Source of the DNA: Bacteroidota bacterium
GTDB lineage: Bacteria > Bacteroidota > Bacteroidia > Chitinophagales > Chitinophagaceae
Length of the DNA: 64,000 nt
Assembly (NCBI GenBank): GCA_023391015.1
Contig: JAEWBT010000017.1
Span: 1-64,000 of the forward strand
Reading direction: 5' to 3'
Each line of letters opens with the position of its first letter. Position 1 is the stretch's first letter. Under the pieces are notes generated by a model, which saw only the letters and a list, made by a program, of their open reading frames with translations, made no database searches and was not told the origin of the DNA. A program made the position numbers and the translations under genes. This document shows, piece after piece, positions 62,573 to 64,000 of this stretch.

Positions 62573-63103
62573 TTACCGGATGTAAGGCCGGAGGGAGTCT
62601 ATGGGCACCTCGCTGGTTAATATCTTCAATAATCTGCGATTTTTATCGTAGATGTTAATTTGCGGCAGGGAGTTGTAGATAAACGTCTTTTTAATAAGCC
62701 CTGAACTGTCTACACCAACCTGAATTTTCGGGTAGTCATACACTTTCGTGGTGGCATTAAAATACTCCAGGTAAGGCATCATTGCCTCTCCGGACACGAG
62801 CAGAATCTGACCCTCACGGAACAGGGAGAGGTTCTTTTCCAGCATTCGTGTTACGTCTTCGCAATGGCCGCAGGTAGGATTAAACAGCATCAGGAAAAGA
62901 TTTCCGGAAGTGTCCAGGTTTTTTTCGGTGATTACAGTTCCTTTTGGGGTTGCAACACGTAATTCGGGCAACGGCGCACCTATCGCTTTATAGTCGATTT
63001 CGACCGCTGTGGTTTGAGCCGGCTTCTCTTTTTTTCTTTTTTGAGGTGAAAAGGAAGCAAGCGTTAAAAGGCACAGGCCGGCGAAAGCGATTTTGCGAAT
63101 CAT
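62573..63103 (-). CDS. thioredoxin-like periplasmic protein
   Basis: 176 residues. A signal peptide (MIRKIAFAGLCLLTLASFS) precedes a redoxin-type domain: GAPLPELRVATPKGTVITEKNL, FLMLFNPTCGHCEDVTRMLE with the CxxC motif CGHC, and a cis-Pro-like SLPQINIYDKNRRLLKIL region near the C-terminus. Likely thiol:disulfide exchange in the periplasm or at the membrane; its substrate is unknown. Confidence 0.85.
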   Translation of the reverse strand: MIRKIAFAGLCLLTLASFSPQKRKKEKPAQTTAVEIDYKAIGAPLPELRVATPKGTVITEKNLDTSGNLFLMLFNPTCGHCEDVTRMLEKNLSLFREGQILLVSGEAMMPYLEYFNATTKVYDYPKIQVGVDSSGLIKKTFIYNSLPQINIYDKNRRLLKILTSEVPIDSLRPYIR

Positions 63104-63146
63104 CTCCCGAAGGTAACGACCTTTGGAAAAAAGAGGTTGTAAAAAC

Positions 63147-64000
63147 GTGCAAAATCCTCCTGCAACGCCACTCGCCGAACGCCTGCGTCCCCAATCAATT
63201 GCTGATTTTATCGGCCAGGAGCATCTCGTGGGTCCCGGAAAAGTGCTCCATACGCTTCTCTCTCAAAAAAAGCCGGCCTCTATCATCTTCTGGGGGCCGC
63301 CGGGCGTAGGCAAAACCACCTTGGCGCATATCATTGCCCAAAATATGAATTTACCTTTTTTCACGCTCAGCGCCATCGACAGTGGCGTGAAAGACGTGCG
63401 GGCCGTGATTGAACAGGCGCGTTTTGCCGGACATGCCCTTGTTTTTATTGATGAAATCCACCGGTTCAACAAGGCGCAGCAGGACTCCCTTTTGGGCGCG
63501 GTGGAGAAAGGAATTATCACCTTGATTGGCGCCACAACTGAAAACCCGTCGTTTGAAGTCATTCCGGCCTTGCTCAGTCGCTGTCAGGTTTATACCCTGA
63601 AAAGTCTTTCAGAAGAAGATTTAAAAACGCTGGTGGCGACGGCCCTTCAAAAAGATGCGTGGCTGCGGGAGCGGAAGGTAACAATTGGTGAGTGGGATGC
63701 CTTGCTTTCGGGCAGCGGTGGCGATGCGCGGCGCTTGCTGAATTTATTGGAATTGGCTGTTTCGGCGCTGCCGGAAGACGTTCACGTGCTCACAAATGAA
63801 CAGGTGCGCGAAGTGCTCCAGCACAAAGCAGCGCGCTACGACAAAAGCGGCGAGCAACACTACGACATCATCTCGGCGTTCATCAAAAGTCTGCGTGGCT
63901 CCGACCCCAATGGGGCGCTCTATTGGATGGCGCGGATGATCGCGGGTGGGGAAGAGCCCAAGTTTATTGCCCGCCGCATGGTGATTCTGGCGAGCGAAGA
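63147..64000 (+). CDS. rarA: replication-associated recombination protein RarA (MgsA), partial
   Basis: 284 codons in the window, open at the right edge. From the GTG at 63147: VQNPPATPLAERLRPQSIADFIGQEHL, with Walker A GPPGVGKTTLAHII, Walker B VFIDEIHRFNKAQQD, sensor 1 IGATTENPSFE, and sensor 2 GDARRLLNLLELA. After the AAA+ module, HYDIISAFIKSLRGSDPNGALYWMARMI begins the tetramerisation domain. RarA acts at stalled replication forks. The start codon lies 44 bp from the divergent thioredoxin-like gene, and no other start fits. Confidence 0.92.
   Translation, partial: MQNPPATPLAERLRPQSIADFIGQEHLVGPGKVLHTLLSQKKPASIIFWGPPGVGKTTLAHIIAQNMNLPFFTLSAIDSGVKDVRAVIEQARFAGHALVFIDEIHRFNKAQQDSLLGAVEKGIITLIGATTENPSFEVIPALLSRCQVYTLKSLSEEDLKTLVATALQKDAWLRERKVTIGEWDALLSGSGGDARRLLNLLELAVSALPEDVHVLTNEQVREVLQHKAARYDKSGEQHYDIISAFIKSLRGSDPNGALYWMARMIAGGEEPKFIARRMVILASE

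Overview
The window is about 64 kb of a Bacteroidota chromosome, most likely of the Chitinophagales/Saprospirales type. The evidence is several secreted proteins with C-terminal type IX secretion (T9SS) sorting domains, Bacteroidota-type promoters (TAnnTTTG) in place of clear Shine-Dalgarno sites, ECF sigma plus trans-envelope barrel gene pairs, DUF1573, DUF4175 and MeaB proteins, and a UbiA-like prenyltransferase of the menaquinone type. It is ordinary chromosomal gene content. I see no prophage, CRISPR array, rRNA or tRNA.

Layout. 1-5118: a large PKD/Ig-like surface protein (cut by the window edge), a T9SS protein, and the frameshifted tail of an S9 peptidase. 5598-9150: a DEDDh exonuclease/GIY-YIG nuclease fusion and a von Willebrand-like membrane protein. 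9151-9959: a gene-free region with heptamer repeats, a 43-bp palindrome-bearing array and a composite hairpin. 9960-21264: MFS efflux, lipoprotein, DEAD-box helicase, RlpA, a disordered BON protein, SET protein, AspA, DUF488, a secreted protein and Pgk. 21265-21856: a perfect 21-bp tandem array between heptamer tracts. 21857-28903: serine hydrolase, MeaB, O-antigen ligase-like protein, Lon-N protein, CoaX, an outer-membrane protein and LptC. 29003-39936: RlmI-like methyltransferase, ECF sigma with anti-sigma/barrel fusion, lipoprotein, MarC, PepT, DUF1573, UbiA-like, DapB and acetyl-CoA synthetase. 40085-40691: a decayed IS5-family element. 40778-46088: SWIM-SNF2 helicase and a T9SS protein. 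46301-49837: a phosphate locus (PiT with a PDZ insert, DUF47, and a divergent phosphate porin interrupted by a stop codon). 50159-52555: PhaB, Nth and a lipoprotein. 52614-53190: another decayed IS plus a lone IS end. 53468-64000: Ddl, PASTA protein, T9SS protein, rhodanese, hypothetical proteins, DUF4175, thioredoxin-like protein and RarA (cut by the edge).

The most unusual content is repeated DNA. (1) The 10-bp palindrome TTTCCGGAAA, or its TTCCGGAA core, recurs more than 50 times by eye, inside genes in several reading frames and between genes, which resembles the cyanobacterial HIP1 phenomenon. (2) Runs of 7-bp units sit directly upstream of many start codons, usually pyrimidine-rich on the coding strand. 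In front of dapB nine heptamers run exactly up to the ATG. (3) Three loci carry 21-bp (3 x 7) tandem arrays of unrelated sequence but identical period. (4) One locus has a 43-bp array with the palindrome TGTGATATCACA in each unit. (5) Two 28-bp perfect palindromes differ by paired compensatory changes. (6) Internally deleted IS5-like elements lie next to a CTTCGACAAGCT-type palindromic repeat, and one of them splits it.

Functional groupings: cell-envelope synthesis and export (Ddl, PASTA, RlpA, LptC, O-antigen ligase), phosphate acquisition (PiT, DUF47, porin), central metabolism (Pgk, AspA, acetyl-CoA synthetase, PhaB, MeaB, DapB, CoaX), and DNA/RNA maintenance (exonuclease-GIY-YIG, Nth, RarA, SNF2, DEAD-box, RlmI).
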